Positions 33,288-42,414 of a DNA stretch of 64,000 nucleotides are shown in pieces. Each line of letters starts with the position of its first letter. Positions within the stretch are counted from its first letter, which is position 1. The notes beneath the pieces were generated by a model that saw nothing but the letters and a program-made list of their open reading frames with translations, was not told the origin of the DNA and ran no database searches. A program made the translations under genes and the position numbers. The stretch lies in assembly GCA_963709765.1 (NCBI GenBank), contig CAVPXL010000009.1, positions 111,777 through 175,776 on the forward strand, written 5' to 3'. The DNA is from Roseitranquillus sp963709765. Lineage in GTDB: Bacteria > Pseudomonadota > Alphaproteobacteria > Rhodobacterales > Rhodobacteraceae.

Positions 33288-33657
33288 CGTCTGCTTCGCG
33301 TGTCTCGGCATCGGGCTCGGGCTCCATGAAGAGGTCGGTCAGAAGGGATCGGAGGCGCTCGACCATCGGCTCGACCGGTTCTCTGGAACCGATCAGGTCG
33401 GGAGCGACGACGAGGGTCACGCCTGGCGCGACAGGAAACGGGGCCCCCTCGCGCGCCTGCAGGAGGAGTCGGATCGCGGCTGGCGGGAAACCCAGATCGC
33501 GCAACCGGCTGTAGCGCGCGATCGCCGCGACATGATCTTCGCCGTAATCGGCGGTCGACCGCCCGCCGCGCGGTGGGGGGATGAAGCCCTCGCCGATCAG
33601 GTAGCGGACTTGCCGCTCGGTAGTTCCGGTGCGGGCCGTGAGGTCGCGGATGTGCAT
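33280..33657 (-). CDS. MerR-family transcriptional regulator
   Basis: A 125-residue protein with an N-terminal MerR winged helix (MHIRDLTARTGTTERQVRYL, GFIPPPRGGRSTADYGEDH, RLRDLGFPPAAIRLLLQ). The C-terminal part is short and has no metal-binding cysteines, so it is not a typical metal sensor; it resembles the HspR/MlrA-like subgroup in size. The ATG at 33657 is preferred over a TTG six codons earlier because an AGG-rich site precedes it. It overlaps the VIT-vWA gene and probably controls that gene and itself through the dyads just upstream. Confidence 0.82.
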   Translation of the reverse strand: MHIRDLTARTGTTERQVRYLIGEGFIPPPRGGRSTADYGEDHVAAIARYSRLRDLGFPPAAIRLLLQAREGAPFPVAPGVTLVVAPDLIGSREPVEPMVERLRSLLTDLFMEPEPDAETREADDD

Positions 33658-33667
33658 CGCCCTGCCT

Positions 33668-33742
33668 TTCGACAAGAGAAATGTCGTAAGGCCTCGGTGA
33701 CGTCAAGGTCATTCGACAAATATTATGTCAAAAGAGAGCGGC
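33668..33742 (-). promoter_or_regulatory. Two inverted-repeat sites upstream of the MerR gene
   Basis: Two related dyads are visible: CGACA-agagaaa-TGTCG (33670-33686), and GACA-aatattat-GTCA about 25 bases further upstream. Both use the half-site GACA/TGTC. The outer one contains TTGACA on the minus strand, and a CTTGAC/ACATTT pair with 17-base spacing overlaps the inner one. They look like operators with a promoter for the MerR/VIT-vWA operon. Binding by this MerR protein is inference. Confidence 0.45.
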
Positions 33743-33968
33743 GACGGTAACGGCTCAACCAAGACAGCGTTGTCACACAGGGCGATGTGTGAAATTCACG
33801 AAGGCAATACATGAGGTCAGAAGGTTCGCATGGCGAAGATCTCGCCCGCCCGGGGTCAGGTTCGGGAACAAGGCGCCGGCAGGAGGGCCGCACGCTTCCG
33901 CTTGCTCCCGCTCAGCCGTGTACGCTCGGCCTGAATGGCAAGGGCCGAGCGCCCCGCCGACGGCCGCG

Positions 33969-36416
33969 CTAGTCCTTCATGCGCTGCGACGTCGGGTCGT
34001 ACAGGGGTTTCAGGGATGCGGTCGCGGGGATGCGGGCGCCCATCACGTCGATCGCGAAGGTGGAGTCGAGCAGCGCCGCGACGCCTTCGCCCATACAGGG
34101 CACGTAGCCCATGCCGACCGCCCCGCCGAGGGAGTGACCGTAATTGCCGGACGTCAGGTGCCCGACGATCTCGCCGTCCCGCAGGATCGGTTCGTTTTGA
34201 TACAGAAGCGGTTCGGGCTCGCGCAGCAGGAACTGCATCATGCGGCACGCAGGCCCCGCCTCCTTGCGTCGAAGGACCGCGTCGCGGCCGATGAAGTCGG
34301 GCTTGTCCAGCGCCACCGCGAAGCCGAGGCCGGCGTCGATGACATGATCCTCGCAGGTGATGTCGTGGCCGAAATGGCGAAAGCCCTTTTCGATCCGGCA
34401 GCTGTCCATCGCGTGCAGACCGCACATTTTCGCACCCACTTCCTGCCCCGCCTCCCACAGTGTCTCGAAGACGTGGGCGGCCATGTCGGCGGACACGTAT
34501 ATCTCCCAGCCCAGCTCGCCGACATAGCTGATGCGATGCGCCCGAGCGAGCGCCATGCCGATCTCGATCGAGGCCCAGGTGCCGAATGGATGCTTCGTGC
34601 TGCCAAAATCGTTCGGGCTGACGCGTCGCATCAGATCGCGCGCCTTCGGTCCCATGACGGCCAGAACGCCCTCGGCCGCGGTCATGTCGGTGATGACCAC
34701 CCGATCCTCGCCCCGGTGACGCTCCAGCCAGGTCTGGTCCGCCAGCCGCGTGGCCGCCGGGGTGACGACGAGGTAGGCGGTCTCGGACAGGCGGGCGACG
34801 GTGACGTCGGCCTCGATCCCGCCGCGCGGGTTGAGGAACTGAGTATAGACGATCCGGCCCGCCGGCACGTCCACGCGCGCGCCGCAGGCGCGGTTCAGGA
34901 ACGTCTCCGCCTCCGAGCCCTCGATACGCAGCTTTCCGAAAGAGGACATGTCATACACGCCGACGCTCTCGCGGATCGCCATGTGCTCGGCCCGAGCGTT
35001 GTCGAACCAGTTCTGTCGGCGCCAGCTGTAGCGATATTCCCGCTCCTGACCGGGCGCGGCGAACCAGTTGGCGCGCTCCCACCCGGAGGCCTCGCCCATG
35101 ACCGCGCCGCGTTCCAGCAGGTGGGCGTGGAACGGCGAACGGCGCACGCCGCGCGCGGTGGCCTTCTGGCGGTAGGGGAAATGGTCGGCATAGAGCAGGC
35201 CCAGAGTCTCTTTTGACCGTTCGAAGAGGTAGTGGCGATTGCCCTGGAAGGGCTGCATCCGCGCGATGTCGACGTCGCCGAGGTCGAAGGGCTTCTCGCC
35301 ATCCGCCATCCACTGGGCCAGCGCCATGCCCGCGCCTCCGGCGGACTGGATGCCGACCGAGTTGAAGCCGGCCGCGACCCAGACGTTCGTCGCCTCCGGC
35401 GCGAGGCCCAGGTGATAGGCGTCGTCGGGGGTGAAGCTTTCGGGGCCATTGAAGAAGGTCTGGATGCCGGCCTCGGCGAGCATGGGCATCCGGTGGCAGG
35501 CACGTTCGAGGATCGGCTCAAAATGTTCGAAATCCTCGGGCAGCTGGTCGAACTCGAAGCTCTCGGGGATGCCGTCCATGCCCCAGGGTTTCGCGTCCGG
35601 TTCGAAGGCGCCCAGAAGGAGCTTGCCTGCATCCTCCTTGTAATAGGCGCACTCGTCCGGCACGCGCAGAACGGGCAGCGTCCCCAGCCCCTCGATCGGC
35701 TCTGTGACGATGTAGAAATGCTCGCAGGCATGGAGCGGCACATTGACGCCGGCCATGCGTCCGACCTCGCGCGCCCACATGCCGGCGGCGTTCACCAAGG
35801 CGTCGCAGGCCACGTGCCCTGTCTCGCCGCTCTCGGCCCGCCACTCGACGCCGGTGACGCGGGCATCCGCGCGCCGCAGGCCGGTGACCTTGACGCCCTC
35901 GCGGATCGTGGCGCCGTTCTGCCGTGCGCCCTTGGCCAGCGCATAGGCGATGTTCGCCGGGTCTGCCTGGCCGTCGGCAGGCAGCCAGACGCCGCCGGTC
36001 ACGCCCTCGGTGTTCAGATGCGGATAGCGCGCCGCGACCTCGCCCGGCGACAGCTCCTCGACCTCGACACCGAAGGCCCGCGCCACGGCGGCGCTGCGGA
36101 ACAGCTCCTCCCGCCGCTCGGCCGTCAGCGCCGCACTGATCGATCCGCACTGGCGGAAACCCGTCGCGACCCCGGTCTCGTTCTCCAGCGCGGTGTAGAG
36201 ATCGGCGGAGTATTTCGCGAGCCGCGTCATGTTCTTTGACGACCGCAGCTGCCCGATCAGCCCTGCGGCGTGCCACGTGGTGCCCGAGGTCAGCCGCTTG
36301 CGCTCCAGCAGCAGCACGTCGCGCCAGCCGAGTTTCGCGAGATGGTAGGCGACCGAGCACCCCACCACCCCGCCGCCGACGATGACCACGCGGGCCCGGT
36401 CAGGGATCTCGCTCAT
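33969..36416 (-). CDS. FAD-dependent dimethylglycine/sarcosine dehydrogenase-like protein with GcvT domain
   Basis: An 815-residue protein. Residues ~8-380 are a DAO-type FAD oxidoreductase (VVIVGGGVVGCSVAYHLAKLG; TSGTTWHAAGLIGQLRSS, which includes the His region used for covalent FAD in dimethylglycine dehydrogenases). A FAO_M linker follows (RSPFHAHLLERGAVMGEASG), then a GcvT aminomethyltransferase domain with its C-terminal barrel (VGELGWEIYVSADMAAHVFE, GLHAMDSCRIEKGFRHFGHD). It should oxidatively demethylate dimethylglycine or a related N-methyl amine and pass the one-carbon unit to tetrahydrofolate. The gene ends an operon with an SDR and polyamine-type ABC genes, suggesting that the imported substrate is a methylated amine. 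Confidence 0.85.
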   Translation of the reverse strand: MSEIPDRARVVIVGGGVVGCSVAYHLAKLGWRDVLLLERKRLTSGTTWHAAGLIGQLRSSKNMTRLAKYSADLYTALENETGVATGFRQCGSISAALTAERREELFRSAAVARAFGVEVEELSPGEVAARYPHLNTEGVTGGVWLPADGQADPANIAYALAKGARQNGATIREGVKVTGLRRADARVTGVEWRAESGETGHVACDALVNAAGMWAREVGRMAGVNVPLHACEHFYIVTEPIEGLGTLPVLRVPDECAYYKEDAGKLLLGAFEPDAKPWGMDGIPESFEFDQLPEDFEHFEPILERACHRMPMLAEAGIQTFFNGPESFTPDDAYHLGLAPEATNVWVAAGFNSVGIQSAGGAGMALAQWMADGEKPFDLGDVDIARMQPFQGNRHYLFERSKETLGLLYADHFPYRQKATARGVRRSPFHAHLLERGAVMGEASGWERANWFAAPGQEREYRYSWRRQNWFDNARAEHMAIRESVGVYDMSSFGKLRIEGSEAETFLNRACGARVDVPAGRIVYTQFLNPRGGIEADVTVARLSETAYLVVTPAATRLADQTWLERHRGEDRVVITDMTAAEGVLAVMGPKARDLMRRVSPNDFGSTKHPFGTWASIEIGMALARAHRISYVGELGWEIYVSADMAAHVFETLWEAGQEVGAKMCGLHAMDSCRIEKGFRHFGHDITCEDHVIDAGLGFAVALDKPDFIGRDAVLRRKEAGPACRMMQFLLREPEPLLYQNEPILRDGEIVGHLTSGNYGHSLGGAVGMGYVPCMGEGVAALLDSTFAIDVMGARIPATASLKPLYDPTSQRMKD

Positions 36417-36432
36417 GGATTGCTCCGCTTCT

Positions 36433-37224
36433 TCAGATGCATTCCCCGCCGTCGATGACCAGCGCCTGCCCTGTCATGAAGGACGACCGGTCCGAAGCGA
36501 GATAGAGGATGCCCTCGGCGATCTCTTCCACCCTGCCCCAGCGCCCCATAGGAATTTCGTCGGCGATGTAGGCTTCGAGCTTGTCGCGACCGCCCATCTG
36601 GACCTCGAAACCGCGGTTGAAGGGCGTGTCTATGAACCCGGGACAAAGCGCATTGAAGCGGATGTTCTCGCGCGCGTAGTCCGCCGCCATCTGCCGCGTC
36701 ATGGCGAGGACGGCGTGCTTGGTCGTTGCATAGGCGATCATCTCGCGGTCGTACTGCACGCCGGAGTTGGACGACGTGATGATGACGCTGCCGCCGCCCT
36801 GCCGCCGCATGTGCGGGACGGCGGCTTTTGCGGCCACGAAATGGGCGCGCACGTTCAGTTGCCACGAGGCGTCCATGTCCGCGACCGCGACCTGTTCGAG
36901 CTTGCCCTCGATCTGGATCCCGGCATGCGAATGCAGGATGTCGAGCCGCCCGTGCGTGGCCGCGGCGCCGTCGATCGCGGCGGTCAGCGCGGCGTCGTCG
37001 GTGACGTCGAGGGCCAGCGCCTCGGCGCCCAGCCCCTCGCCCGCGAGCGATGCCGCCACCGCCTCTGCCGCGTCTCCGTCGCGGTCGCTGACCACGACAT
37101 GCGCGCCGGCCTCGGCCATCCTGCGCGCGCCAGCCGCGCCGATCCCCGATCCCGCGCCCGTGACGAACGCGATCCTGTCCCTGAGCAGCACCTCTCTCTC
37201 CTCCCGTTCCGGATGTCCGATCAT
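36433..37224 (-). CDS. Short-chain dehydrogenase/reductase
   Basis: A 263-residue classical SDR with the NAD(P) motif VTGAGSGIGAAGARRMAEAG, an acidic residue at the end of the second strand (VVSDRD, which favours NAD), a catalytic Ser in VIITSSNSG and YxxxK in YATTKHAV. The end DRSSFMTGQALVIDGGECI is typical. The ATG at 37224 overlaps the upstream permease stop (ATGA). It is encoded between uptake permeases and the demethylating dehydrogenase, so it probably oxidises an alcohol or aldehyde derived from the imported amine. Substrate unknown. Confidence 0.88.
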   Translation of the reverse strand: MIGHPEREEREVLLRDRIAFVTGAGSGIGAAGARRMAEAGAHVVVSDRDGDAAEAVAASLAGEGLGAEALALDVTDDAALTAAIDGAAATHGRLDILHSHAGIQIEGKLEQVAVADMDASWQLNVRAHFVAAKAAVPHMRRQGGGSVIITSSNSGVQYDREMIAYATTKHAVLAMTRQMAADYARENIRFNALCPGFIDTPFNRGFEVQMGGRDKLEAYIADEIPMGRWGRVEEIAEGILYLASDRSSFMTGQALVIDGGECI

Positions 37225-38033
37225 TTCCGCTGGCCGCCGCGGAGGATCAGCTGCGCGATCACCAGCAGCACCAGCGACGCCGCCATCGTCATTGTGCCGA
37301 TCGCGTTGATCTCGGGCGTCACGCCGCGCCGGATCGACGAGAAGATGTAGATCGGCAGCGTCGTCTCGGACCCGGCGACGAAGAAGGCGATGATGAAGTC
37401 GTCGAAGCTGAACGTGAAGGCCAGCAGGAAGCCAGCCAGGATCGCCGGCGCAATCAGCGGCAGCGTCACCTGGCGAAAGGTCGAGACCGGCGTGGCGTAG
37501 AGATCGGCCGAGGCTTCCAGCAGCGCGGATTCGATGCTCGACAGACGTGCCCGGACGATGACGACCACGAGCGCCATCGTGAACATCGTGTGCGCCCCGA
37601 CCAGAGAGATCATTCCCATCGACAGCTGCGGCGCGGCCTCGGGCGCTGGCCAGAGCGTGGCGATCCAGGGGTTCACCGTATCGAAGACGGTCACCAGCGC
37701 GATCAGCGTCGAGATGCCGATCACGATGCCCGGGATCATGATGGCGATGTAGATCAGTCCGTCGAAAACCGCCCGCACCGGCCCGCGCACCCCCTGCAGG
37801 CCGATGGCGGCCATGGTTCCGATGACGCTCGCCAGCGCCGCCGAGGTAAAGGCGACTGTCAGGCTGACTTTCAGCGCATCCATGACGAAGGGATTTTGCA
37901 GCGCCCGCCCGTACCATTGCACCGAGAAGCCCTGGAGCTGGCTTGCGTGACGCCCCGCGTTGAAGCTGAACAGCGCGATGATCGCAATCGGCGTGTAGAG
38001 GAACAGGTAGACGAAGGCGGCGTAGAGGCGCAC
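37221..38033 (-). CDS. ABC transporter permease, PotC-like
   Basis: A 270-residue inner membrane permease with six helices and the EAA loop LLEASADLYATPVSTFRQVTLPL, characteristic of spermidine/putrescine-type importers (PotC position: second permease). It should pair with the PotB-like permease 12 bases upstream, the PotA-like ATPase and the PotD-like binding protein. The polyamine family also imports opines and other amines, so the substrate is uncertain; the downstream demethylating dehydrogenase suggests a methylated amine. Confidence 0.88.
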   Translation of the reverse strand: MRLYAAFVYLFLYTPIAIIALFSFNAGRHASQLQGFSVQWYGRALQNPFVMDALKVSLTVAFTSAALASVIGTMAAIGLQGVRGPVRAVFDGLIYIAIMIPGIVIGISTLIALVTVFDTVNPWIATLWPAPEAAPQLSMGMISLVGAHTMFTMALVVVIVRARLSSIESALLEASADLYATPVSTFRQVTLPLIAPAILAGFLLAFTFSFDDFIIAFFVAGSETTLPIYIFSSIRRGVTPEINAIGTMTMAASLVLLVIAQLILRGGQRK

Positions 38034-38045
38034 GGGCGGATTTCC

Positions 38046-38900
38046 TTACATCAGGGCGACGTCGCTGTCCTGCTGCACGCTCAGCCGCGAAATGAGCCGC
38101 ATGTACAGCGTCACCGTCAGCAGCATGACCAGGATCAGCGCGACCGCCACGGCCGAGCCATAGGCCCAGTTGCGCGATTGCAGGAAGAGGTCGACCAGCG
38201 CATTGCCGACGAAGAACACCTTCCCGCCGCCCAGGAGCGCGGGGATCAGGAACTCGCCCATCAGCAGGATGAAGACCAGCATGCAGCCGGTCGCGATCCC
38301 CGGGATCGACATCGGCAGGGTGACCGTGAAGAAGGTGGTCAGCGGCCGCGCCCCGAGGTCGGCCGAGGCTTCCAGCAGGCGTTTGTCCAGCCGGTCGAGG
38401 TTCACGTAGATCGGGAAGACCATGAGCGGGAGATAGCCGTAGACGATGCCGATCAGCACCGCGAAGGGCGTGTAGATCAGGCGCACGTCATCGAGGCCGA
38501 CGAGCTCCAGCAGCCGCGGGAGGCCCTGGCCGCCGAGGATGTAGATCCAGGCGTAGCTGCGGATCAAAATGCTGGTCCAGAATGGCACGATGACCAGCAC
38601 CAGCAGGATCAGCTTCCACTTGGGGCTGGTGCGCACGGCGAGCTGATAGGCCAACGGGTAGGCGATGAGCATTGCCGCGAGCGTGCCGAGTGGCGCCAGA
38701 ATCAGTGTGTTCTTGAAGGCGGTGAAACGCGCCGGAAGATTCGCGTACTGCGCCAGCGTGAACGCCGGCACGTAACCGCCGGCATCCCCTCGCTCGCCGA
38801 AGCTGAACACGAAGATGAAGGAAAGGGGCAGGATCAGCATGACGGCGAACCACGCCGCGGCAGGCGCCAGCAGAAGCCAGTTGCGTTCTTTCCGGGTCAC
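38046..38900 (-). CDS. ABC transporter permease, PotB-like
   Basis: A 284-residue permease. It has the PotB pattern: an N-terminal helix, ~40-residue periplasmic loop, SPKWKLILLVLVIVPFWTSI, and the EAA loop LLEASADLGARPLTTFFTVT, ending in further helices. It forms the membrane channel with the PotC-like protein. It lies 18 bases after the binding-protein gene and 12 bases before the second permease, in one operon. Confidence 0.88.
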   Translation of the reverse strand: MTRKERNWLLLAPAAAWFAVMLILPLSFIFVFSFGERGDAGGYVPAFTLAQYANLPARFTAFKNTLILAPLGTLAAMLIAYPLAYQLAVRTSPKWKLILLVLVIVPFWTSILIRSYAWIYILGGQGLPRLLELVGLDDVRLIYTPFAVLIGIVYGYLPLMVFPIYVNLDRLDKRLLEASADLGARPLTTFFTVTLPMSIPGIATGCMLVFILLMGEFLIPALLGGGKVFFVGNALVDLFLQSRNWAYGSAVAVALILVMLLTVTLYMRLISRLSVQQDSDVALM

Positions 38901-38918
38901 CCTGCCCCCTCCCTGGGA

Positions 38919-40079
38919 TCAGGCCGACTTGAAACGCGCCAGAAGTTCGGCGCGGTTCGGATCGGTCAGCGTCGCTGCCGCGCCGAATTCCAGATTTTCG
39001 AGGAGTTCCTGCGCGGGATAGAGGATCGGATCGTTCAGGATCTCGTCCGGTAGCAATGCCTTTGTCCTCGCGTCGGCCGTGGGGTAGCCATGCGCCAGCA
39101 CCTCACGGGCGTTCACCTCGGGGTCGAGCAGGAAGTTGATCAGCGCATAGGCCGCCTCCATGTGCGGCGCGCTTTTCGGGATCGCGTAATAGTCGCTCCA
39201 GATCTCGCCACCTTCGCGGCCCAGGACAAAGCGGATCTCGGGCATGTCCGAATGCATCTGCTTGCCGTCGCCGGTCCAGCACATGGTCAGCCACGCGTCG
39301 CCGCTGCGCATAGCCGGCTGGTAGTCAGACGAGATGGCGAAGAGATGCGGCTTGGCGTCGATCAGCAGGCGCTCGGCATCCGCCAGTTCCTTCTCGTCCA
39401 CCGAGTTGAAGGAATAGCCGAAATACTTCAGCGCGTTGCCGATCGTGGTGAGCTGGTAATCGTGCACCATGGTCCGTCCCGAGAAGTCATCCATCGTGCG
39501 GTCCCAGAATTCCTTCCACGAAGTCATGGGCGTTTCGCCCTCGTGCTCGGAGTTCACGGCGAACCCGGTGGTGCCCCAGTTCTTCGGCACCGCGTAGACC
39601 GTGCCGTCCACCGTGCCCGCCTCCGAGAAACGCGCCTCGAAGGCCGAGGCGTCGTAGTTGGGCAGCTTCGAGAGGTCGAGCGGTTCGATCAGATCCTCGT
39701 CCACATAGGTCGTGATGGTGTAGTTCGTGGGCACGAAGACGTCCCAGCCGCTGCCGCCGGCCTGCAGCTTGGCCAGCATCTCCTCGTTCGAACCGAAGAC
39801 GTTCACCTGGGTGTAGGCGCCGGTCTTCTCGGCGAAGATGTCGAAGTTCTCAGGGTCGTGATAGTTCGGCCAGGTGGCGAGGACCACGCGGTCGCCGATG
39901 TTCCCCTGCGCCAGCGCCGCGCGCGGCCGCAGGCCCGGCAGGGCCGTGCCCAGCACGGCCGTTGCCGTGCCGAGGCCCGTCACGCCCAGGAAATGGCGGC
40001 GCGTGACAGAGCCCTTCTGGTAGCGGCGCAATTCTTCCATGAACTTGCGCTTCGAGATGTAGCCGTTTTCGTCCGTCAT
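38919..40079 (-). CDS. Periplasmic amine-binding protein of a PotD-like ABC importer
   Basis: A 386-residue extracytoplasmic solute-binding protein. A Tat-type signal (SVTRRHFLGVTGLGTATAVL) follows an unusually long hydrophilic N-terminus. The mature part begins VVLATWPNYHDPENFDIFAE and contains FVPTNYTITTYVDEDLIEPL, DRTMDDFSGRTMV and RFVLGREGGEIWSDYYAIPK, which are typical of PotD/SpuD-like proteins. ATG 40079 was chosen because it gives the Tat signal; earlier in-frame codons overlap the ATPase gene. It determines substrate choice for the importer, likely a polyamine or methylated amine. Confidence 0.88.
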   Translation of the reverse strand: MTDENGYISKRKFMEELRRYQKGSVTRRHFLGVTGLGTATAVLGTALPGLRPRAALAQGNIGDRVVLATWPNYHDPENFDIFAEKTGAYTQVNVFGSNEEMLAKLQAGGSGWDVFVPTNYTITTYVDEDLIEPLDLSKLPNYDASAFEARFSEAGTVDGTVYAVPKNWGTTGFAVNSEHEGETPMTSWKEFWDRTMDDFSGRTMVHDYQLTTIGNALKYFGYSFNSVDEKELADAERLLIDAKPHLFAISSDYQPAMRSGDAWLTMCWTGDGKQMHSDMPEIRFVLGREGGEIWSDYYAIPKSAPHMEAAYALINFLLDPEVNAREVLAHGYPTADARTKALLPDEILNDPILYPAQELLENLEFGAAATLTDPNRAELLARFKSA

Positions 40080-40107
40080 ATCCGTGCTCCCTGTTGTGGC
40101 GTCGGAC

Positions 40108-41271
40108 TCACTGCTCCGACAAAAGGATCCGGGCGGATTCGCGCCGCCACGAAATCCAGGCTTGGTCGCCTTTCTGGTAGGTCGTGCCACCCTGCTCGGA
40201 CCGGCGCGGCGCGAGCACGATCACGTTGCCCAGGGTGCCGTGCCGCACGAGGTATTCGGTGTGCTCGCCCAGAAAGATCCGGTTCTGCACCGTGACCTGC
40301 AGCGCCTCCTCGGTGGCCTCGCCTCGCATCGCGATCTGCTCGGGTCGCAGGCTGACGCATCCCCGGTCCCCGGCGCGGACATGGTTGGCGCGCTGTCCCG
40401 TCAGGGTCCGTCCGTCCGCAAGGCGCAGTGTCGCTCTCGTGCCATCCACCAACTCGACCATGCCCTGAAAGAAGTTGGATGTGCCCACGAAATCTGCGAC
40501 ATAGCGCGTCTCGGGCCGATCGTAGAGCTCCTGCGGCGAGCCTGTCTGGACAATCTCGCCATCGCGCATGACGCAGATCCGGTCGCTCAACGACAGGGCC
40601 TCTTCCTGGTCATGGGTCACCAGGACGAACGTGATCCCCAGCGTCCGTTGCAGATCCTGCAACTCGATCTGCATCTCCTTGCGAAGCTTCCGGTCCAGCG
40701 CGGCGAGGGGTTCGTCCAGCAGGAGCAGCTTGGGGCGGTTGATGATGGCGCGGGCCAGTGCGACGCGCTGCTGCTGGCCGCCGGACATCTGCCAGATGCG
40801 GCGCGCCTCGAACCCGCCGAGGCGGACGACCTCGAGCGCCTCGCCCACCTGCCGCGCGATCTCGGCCCGCTTCGGGCGCGGGCGCTGCTGTTGCAGGCCG
40901 TAGGCGATGTTCTGCGCCACCGTCAGGTGAGGGAACAGCGCATAGCTCTGGAAAACCATGTTCACCGGGCGCCGGTAGGGCGCCTGGCCGTTCACGACCT
41001 CGCCGGCGATGCGCACCTCGCCCGCCGTCGGCGTCTCGAAGCCCGCCAGCATGCGCAGGGCCGTCGTCTTGCCGCACCCAGAGGGGCCGAGAAACGACAG
41101 GAACTCGCCGGGGCGGATCGAGAGGTTCAGGTCCTTTGCGGCGAGAACGCTGCCGAAGGACTTCGAGACCGACCTCAGTTCGGCGACGAAAGTGTCGTCC
41201 CCGCCCTGCGGTGCATATGCTGCCTTCCGTATATCTTCCTGCATCATGCCCGCGTTCTGCATAGTCCTCAT
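40108..41271 (-). CDS. ABC importer ATPase, PotA-like
   Basis: A 387-residue ATPase with Walker A GPSGCGKTT, Q-loop VFQSYALFPHLT, signature MSGGQQQR, Walker B LLLLDEPLAALD, and His switch LVTHDQEEA. The C-terminal third is a TOBE regulatory domain (RGCVSLRPEQIAM, FLGEHTEYLVRHG), as in PotA. First gene of the minus-strand operon ATPase-binding protein-permease-permease-SDR-dehydrogenase. It starts back to back with a LuxR-type regulator, which may control it. Confidence 0.9.
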   Translation of the reverse strand: MRTMQNAGMMQEDIRKAAYAPQGGDDTFVAELRSVSKSFGSVLAAKDLNLSIRPGEFLSFLGPSGCGKTTALRMLAGFETPTAGEVRIAGEVVNGQAPYRRPVNMVFQSYALFPHLTVAQNIAYGLQQQRPRPKRAEIARQVGEALEVVRLGGFEARRIWQMSGGQQQRVALARAIINRPKLLLLDEPLAALDRKLRKEMQIELQDLQRTLGITFVLVTHDQEEALSLSDRICVMRDGEIVQTGSPQELYDRPETRYVADFVGTSNFFQGMVELVDGTRATLRLADGRTLTGQRANHVRAGDRGCVSLRPEQIAMRGEATEEALQVTVQNRIFLGEHTEYLVRHGTLGNVIVLAPRRSEQGGTTYQKGDQAWISWRRESARILLSEQ

Positions 41272-41347
41272 GACGCCGCAGTGCGGAGCATTTTTGCTTC
41301 CGCGTAAATATACATATTGTTATAGACGCTCCACCTTGCTGGTTCCG
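41272..41347. promoter_or_regulatory. Divergent promoter region between ABC operon and LuxR-type gene
   Basis: The 76-base gap is much more AT-rich than its surroundings, with AAATATACATATTGTTATAG at about 41305-41325, a good source of -10 boxes in both directions. It is likely to hold overlapping promoters and a regulator site. No exact start can be given. Confidence 0.4.
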
Positions 41348-42139
41348 GTGGAGAAAATCTTGCAGGCAGCGATGTGTGCGAAAGTCGGCCGGATGATCTC
41401 CCGTCTGGGCGAGCCGAATTTCCCCGGCGCGCTTGGCGAGGCCCTGAGGGAAACGGCGGCTTTCGACTACTGTGTCGTGTTCGGCTATTCCGGAGACAAG
41501 CGGCCCCTTGCCCTTCACGACGATTTTCCGCCGGACCGACATCGCATCCACGTCGCGGACTATCTCGAGGGGCCCTACATCCTGGATCCGTTCTTCCTCG
41601 CCAGCCAGGACCCCGGACGCCGCGGGCTCTACCGGCTGTCCGACATCGCGCCCGACCGCTTCTACCGGGGCGAGTATTTCAAGAGCTATTACGGGCAGAC
41701 GGGACTTGCGGAGGAAATCGGTTATCTCGTCTCGGCGTCCGACGACCTGACCCTGGTGTTGTCGCTCATGCGGCGAGAGAAACGCTTCTCCGCCGTGGAG
41801 TTCCGACATCTGGCCGCCCTCTGGCCGGTCGTGGACGCCGCGGCGCGGCAGCATTGGGGCCGGCTGAAGCATCCGCTAGGGGACGGGCCGGATGGCATCG
41901 AAGCGCGCATCCGCGACGCCTTCCGATCGATCGGCGAAGGTGTCCTCACCCCGCGCGAACGCGAGGTCGTCGAATTCACGCTCAAGGGATATTCGGCCGA
42001 CGCGGCCGGCAAGGCGCTCGGTATCTCGCCTGGTACGATCCGGATCCACCGCCGCAACATCTACGCCAAACTGCGCATCAGTTCGCAAGGCGAACTGTTC
42101 TCCGCCTTCCTGGCGGCGATCATGCGGGAACGCGAATGA
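41348..42139 (+). CDS. LuxR-family transcriptional regulator
   Basis: A protein of about 263 residues: an N-terminal sensing domain without known motif (FDYCVVFGYSGDKRPLALHD, YLEGPYILDPFFLA) and a C-terminal LuxR helix-turn-helix (LTPREREVVEFTLKGYSADA, ALGISPGTIRIHRRNIYAKL). The start is uncertain between GTG 41348 and ATG 41372; both are in frame after the AT-rich gap. Regulators of this build are common in alphaproteobacteria next to amine catabolism operons. It is transcribed away from the importer operon and may regulate it. Confidence 0.8.
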   Translation: MEKILQAAMCAKVGRMISRLGEPNFPGALGEALRETAAFDYCVVFGYSGDKRPLALHDDFPPDRHRIHVADYLEGPYILDPFFLASQDPGRRGLYRLSDIAPDRFYRGEYFKSYYGQTGLAEEIGYLVSASDDLTLVLSLMRREKRFSAVEFRHLAALWPVVDAAARQHWGRLKHPLGDGPDGIEARIRDAFRSIGEGVLTPREREVVEFTLKGYSADAAGKALGISPGTIRIHRRNIYAKLRISSQGELFSAFLAAIMRERE

Positions 42140-42414
42140 ACATGCGGCGTGTTCAGCCAAACCCGAAGCGCATCCGGATGGTTTCATGCGCCGTGGCCGA
42201 CCTCCCCCGCGCCGCTTCGGGAGAGCCATCTGGAATCCTCCCCGATCTCCAAAAGTCAGTTGAATCCGGACCCTTGCCACGTCGCACGAAAGACTTGCGG
42301 AAAGCGGGTCTTCGCAGCAATCGCAAAAGGCTGCAGATGCGTCCGGGCAGACCATGTATGCTTGGCGATGAGAAACCACGTTTCCTCAACGAGACAGGCA
42401 AGGGCCCGAAAGCG

